A stretch of 13,843 nucleotides of DNA from AC-69 sp046728055 (GTDB lineage: Bacteria > Actinomycetota > UBA4738 > HRBIN12), in contig JBKPDU010000167.1 of assembly GCA_046728055.1 (NCBI GenBank), positions 1-13,843 on the forward strand, given 5' to 3'. A program made the translations under genes and the position numbers. A model generated the notes under the pieces. The model was not told where the DNA came from, did no database searches, and worked only from the letters and a program-made list of their open reading frames with translations. Position 1 is the stretch's first letter, and every line of letters begins with the position of its first letter. Positions 12,454-13,843 of this stretch are shown here, one piece after another.

Positions 12454-13412
12454 CCGCCTTCCTGTGCCCGGTGCGTGAACCGGAGGTAGTAGATCATCGG
12501 GATCAACAGCACGATCATGAGGATGACCACGAGGACCGCACCCTCCGGCCCCTGGCCGTACGAGCCGACGGACTCGTTGATCAGGTTGCCGATCATGGCC
12601 GTCTTCGGCGACTGCGACAGCAGGTCGTTGGTGTAGTAGTCGCCGAACATCGGCAGGGCTACGATCACCAGCCCGGCCAGGATCGCCGGCTTCGACAGCG
12701 GCAGGGTGATCCGCAGGAAGGTCTGAACACGGCCGGCTCCCAGGTCGCGTCCCGCCTCGAGCAGGTTGACCTCGATCCGGTCGAGGAACCCGAACAGGGG
12801 AAGGATCATGTACGGGATGTAGCCGTACACCAGGCCGAGCACCACGGTCACGGGGTTCCCCTCGAGCCAGTTGATGGGGTGCGGCGCAAGGTGGAGTGCG
12901 GTGATGAGCTTGTTCACGTACCCCTCGTCGTCGAGCAGGTTCACCCACGCCAGCATCCGCATCAGGTAGCTGATCCAGAACGGCGAGATCAGCAAGATCA
13001 GGATCAACGTGCGCCACCTTCCCGCGAAGCGCGCCACGTAGTACGCCACCGCATAACCGATGACCAGGCAGATCGAACTGGCGATGAGCACGTACACGAA
13101 CGTCCTGACGAATGCGGGCCGCAGGAACGCGTTCGCTCCGAAGATCTTCCCCAGGACGTCGGTCAGGTACTGGCTGCTCCAGTACCACGGCTGCCACACC
13201 GGGAGGGGATTGCGAAACAGATCGACCGTGCCGAACGCGACCGCGAAGATGACGTAGAACGGAAGAAGGAACAGCAGCAGCAGCCAAATGATCCCCGGCA
13301 CGGAGAAGCTCGGCCAGAACCACTCCGGATACTCGACGCCGCTCTCCTGTCCCTCTTGGCGCCTCCTTCGCAGACGTCTCGGTGGGGTCCCCGCGGTGGC
13401 GGCCTCAGGCAC
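12450..13412 (-). CDS. potB: ABC transporter inner-membrane permease, PotB-like
   Basis: This 320-residue permease is the first membrane subunit of the importer. An arginine-rich cytoplasmic head (RRLRRRR, 12-18) leads into a first helix (about 36-60). The periplasmic segment is rich in Trp and Pro (about 61-95), and five more helices follow. The ATPase-coupling loop is LLEAGRDLGAGRVQTFLRI (217-235), followed by LPLSKP. The family-typical FGDYYTNDL stretch (256-264) precedes the last helix. The start is GTG at 13410-13412. It overlaps the stop of the binding-protein gene by 8 bp, with no better in-frame start downstream before the first helix. Its ribosome site is weak, so coupling to the upstream gene probably matters. 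Polyamine-type family is clear; the exact substrate is not. Confidence 0.9.
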   Translation of the reverse strand: MPEAATAGTPPRRLRRRRQEGQESGVEYPEWFWPSFSVPGIIWLLLLFLLPFYVIFAVAFGTVDLFRNPLPVWQPWYWSSQYLTDVLGKIFGANAFLRPAFVRTFVYVLIASSICLVIGYAVAYYVARFAGRWRTLILILLISPFWISYLMRMLAWVNLLDDEGYVNKLITALHLAPHPINWLEGNPVTVVLGLVYGYIPYMILPLFGFLDRIEVNLLEAGRDLGAGRVQTFLRITLPLSKPAILAGLVIVALPMFGDYYTNDLLSQSPKTAMIGNLINESVGSYGQGPEGAVLVVILMIVLLIPMIYYLRFTHRAQEGG

Positions 13413-13843
13413 CCGCCGTGAACTCCTGCCACGCGTCCTGCCAGAGCTCGTCGCCCGTCGGCGACAGCTCGTGGAGACGAAGGCCAGTCTCCGCCAGGTC
13501 CGATTCCAGGACGACAGCGTTCGGCATCCACGGCGGCACGTACGGGACCGGGGGCGCCCAGTTCGAGATCTTCGAGTACAGGCCCTCGGTCTCGGTCAAC
13601 CGGCCGACCTCCGCCTGCTTCTGCGGCGGCTGGTAGCCGACCCACGAGAAGTTGTCCATCGCATGCTTGAAGTCCAGGAAGAAGTCCAGGAACAGGTGGG
13701 CCAGGACGGGATGCTCGGCGCTGGCGGGGATGGCGATCAGATCGTTGTCGGCGGGGGCGACGCGATCCTCCGGGAACCAGTAGCCCAGGTTCTTGAACTG
13801 CGCCTCCGTGTAGTCCGACACGTAGCCCCAGCCGGCCACGATG
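13405..13843 (-). CDS. potD: Polyamine-type ABC substrate-binding protein, C-terminal part (PotD-like)
   Basis: The frame is open from the right edge to the TGA at 13405, giving the last 145 or so residues. The N-terminus with its signal peptide lies beyond the window. Near the edge, VAGWGYVSDYTEAQFKNLGY leads into RVAPADNDLIAIPASAEHP, the counterpart of the PotD pattern in which a bound-ligand lobe is followed by 'D...IP..A..'. HLFLDFFLDFKHAMDNFSWVGYQPPQ then matches the conserved 'A..FIDFLL.PE.A......GY..P' segment. It would be an extracellular, probably lipid-anchored, receptor delivering substrate to the two permeases. The gene is first in the visible part of the operon and overlaps the PotB-like gene by 8 bp. 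Ligand specificity needs the missing N-terminal lobe. Confidence 0.85.
   Translation of the reverse strand, partial: IVAGWGYVSDYTEAQFKNLGYWFPEDRVAPADNDLIAIPASAEHPVLAHLFLDFFLDFKHAMDNFSWVGYQPPQKQAEVGRLTETEGLYSKISNWAPPVPYVPPWMPNAVVLESDLAETGLRLHELSPTGDELWQDAWQEFTAGA

Noticed and set aside
12454..13323. Open frame extending PotC upstream through the PotB-like gene to 597 residues
   Set aside because: The added part is out of frame with the well-supported PotB-like gene and has no transporter features. The ATGA overlap gives a normal start.

Overview
The window is 13.8 kb of high-GC bacterial DNA packed with genes in short operons on both strands. It most likely comes from an actinomycetote, possibly an uncultured lineage. 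The clues are the GC-rich codon use, a deazaflavin (F420)-dependent nitroreductase-family gene, a TetR/MMPL pair, GTG starts, and one gene that looks leaderless. I see no rRNA or tRNA genes, CRISPR arrays, insertion sequences, phage genes or attachment sites, and no gene-free gap above 300 bp.

Layout. (1) 1-389, minus: start of a secreted PhoX/DUF839-type protein that runs off the left edge. (2) 618-3755: a TetR-family repressor (minus) divergent from an MMPL/RND-family membrane transporter (plus). The gap between them holds overlapping promoters and palindromes, the layout of an auto-regulated export system. (3) 3831-4220, minus: a small DCC-family (DUF393) thiol oxidoreductase-like protein, convergent with the transporter across two hairpins. 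(4) 4325-6882, plus: an APC-superfamily amino acid/amine permease followed 35 bp later by an acetamidase/formamidase-family enzyme, a plausible uptake-and-hydrolysis pair. (5) 6921-7987, minus: an alpha/beta hydrolase coupled to a 65-residue two-helix membrane protein. (6) 8062-9861, plus: a small ABM-like ferredoxin-fold protein, then an NAD-dependent aldehyde dehydrogenase of the betaine/aminoaldehyde type. (7) 9845-10267, minus: a Ddn-like F420-dependent nitroreductase-family protein that overlaps the dehydrogenase tail to tail. (8) 10419-13843: a spermidine/putrescine-type ABC importer. Its ATPase (PotA-like, plus) converges on a separate overlapping minus-strand operon of binding protein (partial), PotB-like and PotC-like permeases.

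How it fits together: the right two thirds is rich in nitrogen-compound uptake and breakdown. It has an APC permease, an amidase, an aminoaldehyde-type dehydrogenase and a polyamine-type ABC importer. Polyamine or amide scavenging is a reasonable reading but is inferred only from family membership and proximity. The left third is an efflux-type unit.

All gene families are known ones and I do not see a clear new multi-gene system. The most interesting leads are regulatory. A 12-bp element (TA, A or T, then GCATATGCT) lies in both the tetR/mmpL gap and the hydrolase/ABM gap. A 21-bp near-perfect palindrome straddles the permease stop codon. The polyamine-type transporter has a split, convergent gene order with a leaderless-looking ATPase gene.
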